This document shows positions 55,451 through 62,544 of a stretch of DNA of 64,000 bases, in pieces. Position 1 is the stretch's first letter. Every line of letters begins with the position of its first letter. The position numbers and the translations under genes were made by a program. This DNA is from Candidatus Spongiihabitans thiooxidans (GTDB lineage Bacteria; Pseudomonadota; Gammaproteobacteria; Arenicellales; Poriferihabitantaceae), in NCBI GenBank assembly GCA_001543005.1, contig LFLB01000007.1, forward strand, positions 124,001 to 188,000. Reading direction: 5' to 3'. The notes under the pieces were generated by a model, which saw only the letters and a list, made by a program, of their open reading frames with translations, ran no database searches and was not told the DNA's origin.

Positions 55451-56526
55451 AATCGACAACGTCGCTGCATATTGTGCGTCGATATGGTTTGGTCGGCGGG
55501 ATGGAAAACTATGTATGGGAATTAACCCACGCACTGCATGAGTTGGGGCAAACCGTTTACGTGGTTTGCGAACAATGTTTGTCCTCGCTCAAGTGCGATA
55601 TTAACGTTATTGAAATGGGGGCGATTAAGCCTCGTCCACGATGGTTATCCATGTTACGATTTTCACGACGTGTTACCCGCGCGGTTGCCCGGATTGTTGA
55701 ATCATCGAACTTAGACGCAATGGTAATCCATAGCCACGAGCGCACCGCGGTGCACGATGTTACTACCTTCCATGGCCCGTTAATCCTGGATCGCAGAGAG
55801 TCATGGGCAGACAAAATTTCCCCAAGAATTATTGCCTGGGAGCATCTTGAGAAAAGGGAGCTTGCCGCAAAAAATGTGCGCTGTGTTATTCCTAATTCCA
55901 TCGCCGTAAGCAAGCAACTAAAACAAGCGTACCCACAGATAGCACACCTTGTCATCGACCCCATGCACCCCGGCGTGGATCCGGGATTGTCTAATATTCA
56001 ATCCAGATCAACGGGTAAAACTGTCGGTTTTATGGGACGCGAATGGAAAAGGAAAGGGCTTGATTTTGCTTGTGAAATTGTTGCCGAACTACGAAAAATT
56101 GATCCTGAAATCCAGTTTATCATTGCCGGCTGTGCCGAAAGCGAAATCAAGCATTTGTTCAAGCATGGGTCGGGAGGGGTTGAAATTTCAGGCTGGATAG
56201 CACCGCAGGATTTTTTTGCAAGAATAGACTTGCTCATCCATCCGGCTCGCAACGAGCCTTTTGGCATGGTCATTGCCGAAGCCAATGCCGCCGGGATTCC
56301 TGTGGTAATTTCAAATCATTGCGGTATTTCATCCATGATTGGCGAAGCGCAAGGCAAGGTACTCCCTTTAGACGAGCGAAACGAGTGGGGCGCTACCTGT
56401 TACAATTATCTAAACCGACCACCCGCCAAAAGGCCAAAAATCACCCCGCTATCACTTTCCTGGGTAGCGTTGGCAAAAAGCCACATCAAGCTTTACACGC
56501 GAATATTGAAAGACAAGGCAATATAA
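55447..56526 (+). CDS. Family 4 glycosyltransferase
   Basis: A 359-residue GT-B enzyme. LHIVRRYGLVGGMENYVWEL is the acceptor-side glycine loop, VGFMGREWKRKGLDFACEIV near 193 starts the donor domain, and HPARNEPFGMVIAEANAAGI near 262 holds the E-x7-E motif. It resembles heptosyl/glucosyl LPS core transferases in general layout. Its ATG overlaps the preceding stop (ATGA), so it completes a three-gene coupled unit. Confidence 0.88.
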   Translation: MKSTTSLHIVRRYGLVGGMENYVWELTHALHELGQTVYVVCEQCLSSLKCDINVIEMGAIKPRPRWLSMLRFSRRVTRAVARIVESSNLDAMVIHSHERTAVHDVTTFHGPLILDRRESWADKISPRIIAWEHLEKRELAAKNVRCVIPNSIAVSKQLKQAYPQIAHLVIDPMHPGVDPGLSNIQSRSTGKTVGFMGREWKRKGLDFACEIVAELRKIDPEIQFIIAGCAESEIKHLFKHGSGGVEISGWIAPQDFFARIDLLIHPARNEPFGMVIAEANAAGIPVVISNHCGISSMIGEAQGKVLPLDERNEWGATCYNYLNRPPAKRPKITPLSLSWVALAKSHIKLYTRILKDKAI

Positions 56527-56577
56527 AGACAAGAAAATGTTACCTTGGAGTCAGTAGGTTGGGATTGTTGAATTTAT

Positions 56578-56606
56578 TTGAAATAGTACCATCTAATTGG
56601 TATACT
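56578..56606 (+). promoter_or_regulatory. Strong sigma-70-like promoter
   Basis: TTGAAA (56578-56583) and TATACT (56601-56606) are separated by exactly 17 bp. The sequence TTGGTATACTGG over the -10 could be an operator. Transcription would begin near 56613 and meet the leader ORF and terminator before the 56734 gene. Confidence 0.7.
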
Positions 56607-56642
56607 GGTCTTAATTAATCACATCACTCAAGGGGAATTACA

Positions 56643-56669
56643 ATGACACGATATCACGAGATACCTTAA
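56643..56669 (+). CDS. Eight-codon leader ORF
   Basis: AAGGGGAATTACA supplies a ribosome-binding site before ATG; the ORF encodes MTRYHEIP and stops seven bases before the terminator stem. Its position between a strong promoter and a terminator suggests a leader peptide or a small-RNA gene. I cannot show that it is translated. Confidence 0.35.
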   Translation: MTRYHEIP

Positions 56670-56675
56670 CAAGTT

Positions 56676-56710
56676 CGCCGCCGTACTTTTGTGCGGTGGC
56701 GATTTTTTTT
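56676..56710 (+). terminator. Strong intrinsic terminator ahead of the 56734 gene
   Basis: CGCCGCCGTAC pairs with GTGCGGTGGCG (11 bp, two G-U pairs) around a TTTT loop and is followed by A and eight Ts. It lies about 65 bases after the likely transcription start and 24 bases before the next gene, so it should attenuate that gene or end a small RNA of about 95 bases. Confidence 0.85.
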
Positions 56711-56733
56711 AACTTTCTTTCTGGAGGTTTATC

Positions 56734-57360
56734 ATGTTGTTGGATAACAACGGCAAAAAAGATCATATCACTATCGGTAACCGCGGCCTTAGCGATGCGT
56801 ATGCCAAACGCATTTTGGATTTTTTACACGGTGAGGTTTATGGTTGGTGTAAAAACAATCCAGGTGAAGAACTTAGTGCCCAAAAATTAGTCGGTGGTGT
56901 AAATAGCAACTGGCAAGAGCCAATCGTGGAAATGTATCGCCATCGTGTACAAGCGGGTTCCTCCGACCCCGTGAAATCTGCCGGGCGAGATTGTGGGTAT
57001 TTTCTTCGTAGGGTGCTACAAGAAGACGATATGCGTGATTACATAAGAACGGGAACAACGTTTCCCGGGCAACACTATAAATGGATGCTTGATTTGAACG
57101 TCGTGCAAAGCATCGAGCAAAAAATCATTCTCGCCGTTCGTGGCATCCAAAACAGAGGCAAGACCAACAGTATAAAATGTGCATTTAATTTATTTACGAA
57201 ACGCTATCCAAACGCAAATACTATCGACTTACCGGCACCCGATAATGAGATTGTAAAAATCGTTACAGTAGGTAATGCCGCCATTGGATTTGCCAGCAAG
57301 GGCGATAATGCGACAACGATAAAAAAGAACTTAGCACTATTGTGTGGCGAACGTGAATAA
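56734..57360 (+). CDS. Uncharacterised protein, KRILDFL family copy A
   Basis: A 208-residue protein that I do not recognise. CTGGAGG lies upstream of the ATG. The segment AKRILDFLHGEVYGWCKN near residue 24 and KSAGRDCGYFLRRVLQEDD near 81 are matched in the protein encoded at 59418-59780, so the two are paralogues. The C-terminal half (NVVQSIEQKIILAVRGIQNR; TVGNAAIGFASKGDNATTIK) has no partner there. No signal peptide or membrane segment is evident. It lies behind a promoter-leader-terminator arrangement inside the glycan locus. Confidence 0.7.
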   Translation: MLLDNNGKKDHITIGNRGLSDAYAKRILDFLHGEVYGWCKNNPGEELSAQKLVGGVNSNWQEPIVEMYRHRVQAGSSDPVKSAGRDCGYFLRRVLQEDDMRDYIRTGTTFPGQHYKWMLDLNVVQSIEQKIILAVRGIQNRGKTNSIKCAFNLFTKRYPNANTIDLPAPDNEIVKIVTVGNAAIGFASKGDNATTIKKNLALLCGERE

Positions 57361-57661
57361 AATAAAACACCATGCGATATTATCATTTGCGCGACGCGCA
57401 CCCAAGGCAAACCATTGAAAGCGATAAAGGGTATGAGCAGAAAAGGATACGCTATTAACTGGTTATACCCACTCGGTTACAAGGATTCGGGGAAAATAGA
57501 ACCCAAATTCTGTCCGAAATTTGAAAAAATGTATCAAACCACTGCTGAATTTATTGTTGATTTCATTGACTACTATCGACCCTAAAAACCTTAAACACCC
57601 GGGGCGAGCGACCGCCCCACCGCCCCATTAGTATGATTCCACGTATCTTACGAATTATATT
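57361..57661 (+). other. In-frame coding-like remnant after the 56734 gene
   Basis: Directly after the TAA at 57358 the same frame stays open to 57585 and reads CDIIICATRTQGKPLKAIKG, then MSRKGYAINWLYPLGYKDSG and on to DFIDYYRP. From ATG 57433 it would give a 50-residue protein, but no ribosome-binding site is visible. It may be the tail of a longer protein cut by the stop, or a separate gene that lost its start. The last 75 bases before the next gene include a GGGGCGAGCGACCGCCCC palindrome. Confidence 0.4.
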
Positions 57662-58174
57662 ATGAAATTAAATATTGGTTGCGGTAATAAAGATATTGCC
57701 GGGTATGCGGGGGTTGATAAGTTTGAATGTGATGCCGCACAATATATTTGTGATATTGAAAATGAAAGGCTGCCGTTTGATAATGATAGTGTCAGTGCGA
57801 TTATCCTGGACAATGTTATTGAGCATTTTAATGATATTCCCAGTGTGATTAAAGAATTAGTTCGTGTGGCAAAAAAAGGCGCGATAATTAAAATAATAAC
57901 GCCACATTTTAGCTCGCTTGCTTCCTGGATAGACCCGACACACGTTCATCACTTGTCTTATTTCTCTTTTGATCATTTTGAGAGGAAAAATGTTGCACAT
58001 TATATTGGAGGGAAAAGTATAAAGGTAAAATATAGAAAGCTATCTTTTGGCGGCGGTGTTTTAGGGCTTACCGGTAGAATGCTATTTAATATTAATCCAA
58101 AAACCTATGAGAAAAAATATTGCTTTATATTCAGGGCATCAACTTTAACTTTTGAACTGGAAGTTATTGTTTAA
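57662..58174 (+). CDS. SAM-dependent methyltransferase (class I)
   Basis: A 170-residue protein beginning MKLNIGCGNKDIAGYAGVDK, a motif I variant common in polysaccharide-cluster methyltransferases, with an acidic strand-2 end. AIILDNVIEHFNDIPSVIKE near 63 and RVAKKGAIIKIITPH near 87 are motifs IV and post-IV. HVHHLSYFSFDHF follows, as in glycan-locus relatives. It probably methylates a sugar or a sugar precursor; the substrate is unknown. Confidence 0.8.
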   Translation: MKLNIGCGNKDIAGYAGVDKFECDAAQYICDIENERLPFDNDSVSAIILDNVIEHFNDIPSVIKELVRVAKKGAIIKIITPHFSSLASWIDPTHVHHLSYFSFDHFERKNVAHYIGGKSIKVKYRKLSFGGGVLGLTGRMLFNINPKTYEKKYCFIFRASTLTFELEVIV

Positions 58175-58233
58175 GAATCCGTATCGTATATTTAAAAAAT
58201 CGCCCAACATAAGCCCAACATAAGCATGAGATA

Positions 58234-59355
58234 ATGAATATTATCATGCCAATAAACCTGCCTTTGTGTGATAGAGGTATATTTGCTTTAGTGTGGGTAA
58301 GATTTGCTCATGCCTTGTCTAAAAAGCGTAAGGTTTATGTCATTTATTCAGGCAAGGTTAGCAATGGCGATATTGAAAAATACTACAATATCAGCATCAA
58401 TAATAATCTTTGTTTTTTATCAACCTGGCGCTGTAAGTTTTTTAAACCATTCAAATTAAGCATTTCTCAAGTTAGTGAATGTCATATCCTTAAACATATT
58501 TTTCAATTAACCAGGAACAATGCGCAAAAAGAATGGATAATTTATAACACCGAAGGGCTATTGCATAATTATTTGAAAAGGTTTTCATATAAAAACCAGA
58601 TTAAATATGTTTATGAAGTGCACAGCTTGTCTCATTTGCCCAACCTTCATAATATTCACTTAATAATAACCACCACAAATTCATTAAAAGATAAAATTGT
58701 CAGCAGTAATAGCAATATAGGAAAGGTGGAAACCAGATATTTATCGCCAAATATCCCGGATATTATTTCATGTGATTATCAAACCAGCGGCGATAGTAAA
58801 ACTTTGATTTATGCTGGAAAATTACATACTGATAGAGGCATTTATGTGCTTTTAGATAGTTTAAAATATTTAGATAACGAATATCAATTAGCAATTTTTG
58901 GTGGCATTGAGCGGGAAATAAAAAAAGCCAAAGATTATTGCAGAGAGCAGCGGATTAACCATAAAATTATCTTTTATGGTCATTTGCCTGTAGTGGAGTT
59001 AGCGGAAGAAATTGCCAACATTAAGGGCATTATTGTTATACCGCCTTTAAATATTAGAGGATATAATGAAATTGCCCACACCAAAGCCTCGGATGCGTTG
59101 GTAGCAGGAAGGGTAATTGTTGCAAGTGATTTATCCTCTATTCGGGAAATTGTACCCGCTGAGAACTATTTCTTTCAAGCTGGCAATGCGTCAGACTTAG
59201 CAAAAAAGATACAAGAAATCACTAATACAAAAGTTGAACAACTTAACGCTATTGTCAAAATTAATAAGGAAGCCGCGCAATTATTAACTTATGACAGTAT
59301 GGCAGATAACTTACTATCAATGCTGAAAAAACAGGCACGGCAAACAATGGGTTAG
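58234..59355 (+). CDS. Family 4 glycosyltransferase (AT-rich)
   Basis: A 373-residue GT-B-type protein. The N-terminal half (FALVWVRFAHALSKKRKVYV) is divergent; the donor domain is clearer: KTLIYAGKLHTDRGIYVLLD near 189, FYGHLPVVELAEEIANIKGI near 248 and NEIAHTKASDALVAGRVIVA near 279. Codon use is markedly AT-rich, suggesting transfer. It ends before a convergent uncharacterised gene. Confidence 0.8.
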   Translation: MNIIMPINLPLCDRGIFALVWVRFAHALSKKRKVYVIYSGKVSNGDIEKYYNISINNNLCFLSTWRCKFFKPFKLSISQVSECHILKHIFQLTRNNAQKEWIIYNTEGLLHNYLKRFSYKNQIKYVYEVHSLSHLPNLHNIHLIITTTNSLKDKIVSSNSNIGKVETRYLSPNIPDIISCDYQTSGDSKTLIYAGKLHTDRGIYVLLDSLKYLDNEYQLAIFGGIEREIKKAKDYCREQRINHKIIFYGHLPVVELAEEIANIKGIIVIPPLNIRGYNEIAHTKASDALVAGRVIVASDLSSIREIVPAENYFFQAGNASDLAKKIQEITNTKVEQLNAIVKINKEAAQLLTYDSMADNLLSMLKKQARQTMG

Positions 59356-59417
59356 CGACGACACGGGTTAGTTATCGAGGACAGCCCCTAAAATTAATTT
59401 TCAGTAGTTTGATTATG

Positions 59418-59780
59418 TCAAAATCGCAAACCATACTGTCTCGCACCGTGTCCATCCTGCATATTAAAATCTTTTTTGTCATTGAAAAGCATCAACTTTA
59501 ATAAGCACCCTACGTCGTGCCTTGATTGCTCCCATGCTGGTTTCCAAACTGCTTTGTCTTCTTTTGGTTTGTTTTTGTCATTGGCGATTTTTTCCAAATT
59601 CGCATCGTAGAGGTCTTGGAGAACAGTGCCATTCCAATCACCTTCGCATAGCGCCATCAAATCCCGAAAATGAAATAACTTGTCTTTTTGGCAACCACAC
59701 CAGCAATAAACAGCACCTTGCAGAAAATCAAGAATTCTCTTTTGTGTAGTGACGGAAATGACGCGAATTCGTTTGACCAT
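59418..59780 (-). CDS. Uncharacterised protein, KRILDFL family copy B
   Basis: A 120-residue protein of unknown function. Residues 13-30 (QKRILDFLQGAVYCWCGC) align with copy A at 56734-57360, as do a Trp/Leu/Tyr pattern (DWNGTVLQDLYDANLEKI against NWQEPIVEMYRHRV) and SRHDVGCLLKLMLFNDKKDF against AGRDCGYFLRRVLQEDDMRD. It lacks the C-terminal 100 residues of copy A and may be either a short form or truncated. It is convergent with the GT gene and followed, on its right, by the VapBC insertion zone. Confidence 0.6.
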   Translation of the reverse strand: MVKRIRVISVTTQKRILDFLQGAVYCWCGCQKDKLFHFRDLMALCEGDWNGTVLQDLYDANLEKIANDKNKPKEDKAVWKPAWEQSRHDVGCLLKLMLFNDKKDFNMQDGHGARQYGLRF

Positions 59781-59897
59781 GCCTTTGTCAGATATTTTTT
59801 TGTCATTTACATAGCGGAAATGCCATTATAAACAAAACAACTGGAAAATCAAATTTCGAAGTGTTCAAGGTCGTAAAGAATATTATTGTGAGCAAGG

Positions 59898-59969
59898 ATG
59901 ATTAAAAAATAACTTTTATTCGCGCCAATAAAATCAAATATGGCGGCGGCGGGGCTGAAGTTTATTGAG
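59898..59969 (+). pseudogene. Truncated duplicate of the 5' end of the 61274 glycosyltransferase gene
   Basis: About 70 bases from ATG 59898 match 61274-61343 with only a few differences. One missing A in the A-run makes the sixth codon position a stop in this copy. In the downstream frame it would encode TFIRANKIKYGGGGAEVY, then a TGA. The vapBC operon lies between the two copies. Confidence 0.75.
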
Positions 59970-60051
59970 TGAAATTTGATAAAAATTGATTAAATAATCA
60001 CCAATAATGGCATCAAATGATGCATAATAAAGATGTCCATAGAGAGGAAAA

Positions 60052-60375
60052 ATGCGAATGCGAACCACAATAAACATAAACGACGAGCAACTGGCAACCG
60101 CCCAAGAGCTGACCGGGATTGAGCAAAAGCCGGCATTGGTGCGTGAAGCGCTTAAAGCGCTGATTGAACGAGAAAGCGCTCATCGACTGGCACGCTTAGG
60201 GGGTGCGTTTCCTAAGTTCAAAGCGGCGCCACGTCGCCGTTTTGAATCTATTGTTGCAGATGAGGAATCATCAGAAAAGCCGTTCCTCTTGGTAAATCTG
60301 AAAAAGGAATTCAAAGCCATGAAAAATGAGTCAGAAGTCGTCAAAACTCAACGCACTCTAAAGAGGAAGCGTTGA
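60052..60375 (+). CDS. vapB: VapB-family antitoxin with C-terminal extension
   Basis: A 107-residue protein. Residues 3-65 are a VapB antitoxin: RTTININDEQLATAQELTG, then ALVREALKALIERESAHRLA and RLGGAFPKFK, with a ribbon-helix-helix DNA-binding start. Relatives end near residue 70 after the PRRR motif; this one continues for about 37 lysine/glutamate-rich residues. GAGGA precedes the ATG. It should neutralise the VapC encoded 64 bases downstream. Confidence 0.85.
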   Translation: MRMRTTININDEQLATAQELTGIEQKPALVREALKALIERESAHRLARLGGAFPKFKAAPRRRFESIVADEESSEKPFLLVNLKKEFKAMKNESEVVKTQRTLKRKR

Positions 60376-60439
60376 AACAAATTAGATTTGGCACGGAGCA
60401 AAAGAAAGTTGGTTCTTAAGAGGACCGGGTCGGTTACAA

Positions 60440-60799
60440 ATGATTTTGATTGACACCTCCATTTGGGTCAACCACTTTCGCAAACCTGATGAAAATTTGT
60501 TAAGCCTACTGAACGACCAAAAAGCACTAATACACCCGATGGTAACCGGCGAGCTATTGTTGGGTGACTTGGACCGCCAAACGTTTCATTATATGAGCAA
60601 ATTGACGCAAGCAATAGTTGCCACCCATAATGAGGTCTTTGATTTTATTTTGGAATATTCATTAGCGCACAGGGGCATTGGGTTTGTTGATGCTCATTTG
60701 CTGGTATCGGCGGTGCTGTCAAATGCCGATTTGATGACTCGTGACAAGTCGCTGGCTAACGTGGCAAATGCAATAGGGTCGCGGCATAAGAAGCATTAA
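60440..60799 (+). CDS. vapC: VapC-family PIN-domain toxin
   Basis: A 119-residue PIN ribonuclease. MILIDTSIWVNHFRKPD carries Asp5; Glu38 is in VTGELLLGDL; Asp84 and Asp102 are in GFVDAHLLVSAVL and LMTRDKSLANVA. All four acidic positions of an active PIN domain are present. VapC toxins cleave tRNA or rRNA. The pair lies between two copies of a glycosyltransferase 5' end. Confidence 0.9.
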   Translation: MILIDTSIWVNHFRKPDENLLSLLNDQKALIHPMVTGELLLGDLDRQTFHYMSKLTQAIVATHNEVFDFILEYSLAHRGIGFVDAHLLVSAVLSNADLMTRDKSLANVANAIGSRHKKH

Positions 60800-61172
60800 A
60801 ACATATGCCATTTGATGGAAACGCGGCAATAAATTGATTCAGTTGCATGAAATATTCCAGACTCCATACCTTTGTTTTCCATAAAGACTACATACATTTT
60901 GAGAAAACCATGCAAATTAAGTTGGAAAACCTTGCTTGGCAACAAAGCGACCTAACAGTTTTTAAAAAATCATACTATCCAACAAATAGAAATCAAGGAG
61001 TCGTATAAAGATTTAGGCTTATTCTCGCTGAGGTAATAAACTATCCTGAAAATTTGCTAAATTTAAGCAGCAAGGGAAATCAAGTGATACCATCCCTTGA
61101 TTCGCTCTAGTTTCAGATTCATCCATCATCGTTTCCTGTTTTGATGGGAAATTTCTCAATGGGAGAAAATCC
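60800..61172. other. Gene-free interval between vapC and the next glycosyltransferase
   Basis: I find no supportable gene. One 32-codon frame (60910-61008, MQIKLENLAWQQSDLTVFKK and on) lacks other support. Around 61070-61110 AAGGGAAATCAAGTGATACC is followed by ATCCCTTGATT, a loose inverted repeat. The region probably arrived or decayed together with the vapBC insertion. Confidence 0.45.
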
Positions 61173-61277
61173 ATGGCAGTCGCAAAGCCGATGAAACTCA
61201 AATTCGACATCGTGGTGCCGAGCGTGGCAATCCGCGAGGGCGTGTTGAAAAGCATCGAGATGATTATGCAAAGATGA
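61173..61277 (+). CDS. Small ORF overlapping the next glycosyltransferase start
   Basis: A 34-residue frame (MAVAKPMKLKFDIVVPSVAI, then REGVLKSIEMIMQR) with GGGAGAAAAT upstream. Its TGA overlaps the ATG of the 61274 gene (ATGA), so it could couple translation to that gene after the insertion event. I recognise no family; it may be the tail of a lost gene. Confidence 0.35.
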   Translation: MAVAKPMKLKFDIVVPSVAIREGVLKSIEMIMQR

Positions 61278-62335
61278 TTAAAAAAATAACCTTCATTCGC
61301 GCTAATAAAATCAAATATGGCGGCGGCGGGGCTGAAGTTTATTTATCGCGCTTGTCAGAAGCGCTGGCTAGGCAGAGCATCAGCCATTCAATTGTTCACT
61401 CCATTTTTCCTGAATTCTTGCCTTCCTGGATACGGGTCTTATTATTTAATCTGCAAACCTGCTTAACCAAGGGCGACAAGTTTTATTTTTCACTGGAAAG
61501 AATTACTTGCCCGGATATTTATCGTGCCGGTGATGGTGTTCATAAAGTCTATATGCGTATTGAGAATAAAAGTATTTTCAATTTATTGCATGTCGTGTAT
61601 TTATTTATAGAAAAACGCTGTTTTGAAAATGCCAAACACATCATAGCGAATTCGCAAATGATAAAAGATGAAATTATTGCCACTTATGACATTGACCCAA
61701 AGAAAATAAGCGTTGTTTATAGTGGTATGAATTTCAAAAAGATAGATTACCCGTGCTCTTTTGCAAAGTTATCCAAGGAATTTTCAATCCAGCAGAATAA
61801 AAAAATACTGCTTTATGTTGGTAGCGGTTTTAAGCGAAAAGGCGTTGAAGAATTTTTGCATATTGTTGCTCGACTAAAAAACAAAGACCTCAAAGCCTTT
61901 ATTGTCGGCCGGGAAAGCAACAGTCAATTTTATTGTCAGTTGGCAAAGCAATTAAAAATTGATAATCAAGTTGTTTTTACCGGCATACGAGATGATGTGG
62001 ATGATTTCTACGCTATCAGCGATATTTTTTTATTGCCCACGCATTATGATCCGTTTTCTAATGTCGTTTTAGAGGCGATGAGTTTCGAAAATGCAGTTTT
62101 TACGACAAAACAAAATGGCGCCAGTGAGATACTCAAGCAACCGTTTATAATGGAAAACCCTAAAGATTTTTCAATCGTGGAAAAGATTGATAACTTGCTG
62201 AATAATGCTGAAGACTTGCAAAATATCAAACAACAGAACAAATTCAAATCAGCAGAGTTTTCTATTGATGCTAACCTTGAGAAAACATTGGCTATTATAA
62301 ATGGAGCGAATGAAGGCGCGGATTTCACGAATTGA
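61274..62335 (+). CDS. Family 4 glycosyltransferase (LPS core-like)
   Basis: A 353-residue GT-B enzyme beginning FIRANKIKYGGGGAEVYLSR (GGGGAE acceptor loop), with DIYRAGDGVHKVYMRIENKS near 79, HIIANSQMIKDEIIATYDID near 121, LLYVGSGFKRKGVEEFLHIV near 178 and HYDPFSNVVLEAMSFENAVF near 256 (E-x7-E-like). The pattern resembles WaaG-family LPS core transferases. AT-rich. A short duplicate of its 5' end lies 1.4 kb upstream. Confidence 0.86.
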   Translation: MIKKITFIRANKIKYGGGGAEVYLSRLSEALARQSISHSIVHSIFPEFLPSWIRVLLFNLQTCLTKGDKFYFSLERITCPDIYRAGDGVHKVYMRIENKSIFNLLHVVYLFIEKRCFENAKHIIANSQMIKDEIIATYDIDPKKISVVYSGMNFKKIDYPCSFAKLSKEFSIQQNKKILLYVGSGFKRKGVEEFLHIVARLKNKDLKAFIVGRESNSQFYCQLAKQLKIDNQVVFTGIRDDVDDFYAISDIFLLPTHYDPFSNVVLEAMSFENAVFTTKQNGASEILKQPFIMENPKDFSIVEKIDNLLNNAEDLQNIKQQNKFKSAEFSIDANLEKTLAIINGANEGADFTN

Positions 62336-62544
62336 TGTGCCTTCCTTGTCATGCTGGAGCGAAGCAAAGAATCCAGGGTTTTCCTTTTCTCCAATCTACG
62401 TTCACCCGCAGATAAACATGGTGCATAACAGTCTTAAAAGATGCCAGGGTCTGTGGTAATCAGTTATGATTCAACTCGTGAAGCGGGTTTCGACGATATT
62501 CGATGCCATTGGTACACCGACGAAATGGTTATACATTACTTTTC
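62336..62544. other. Convergent intergenic region
   Basis: About 210 bases between convergent genes. It includes GTCATGCTGGAGCGAAGCAAAG near 62348, which resembles the dispersed 'TCATGCTGGAGCG...AATCCAGGG' type of intergenic repeat, but I see only this one copy. No terminator stands out. Confidence 0.35.

Noticed and set aside
56578-57360. A classical type III (ToxIN) toxin-antitoxin system
   Set aside because: The promoter-terminator-gene layout fits, but the leader has no tandem RNA repeats and the protein shows no ToxN-like sequence, so I keep it only as an analogy.
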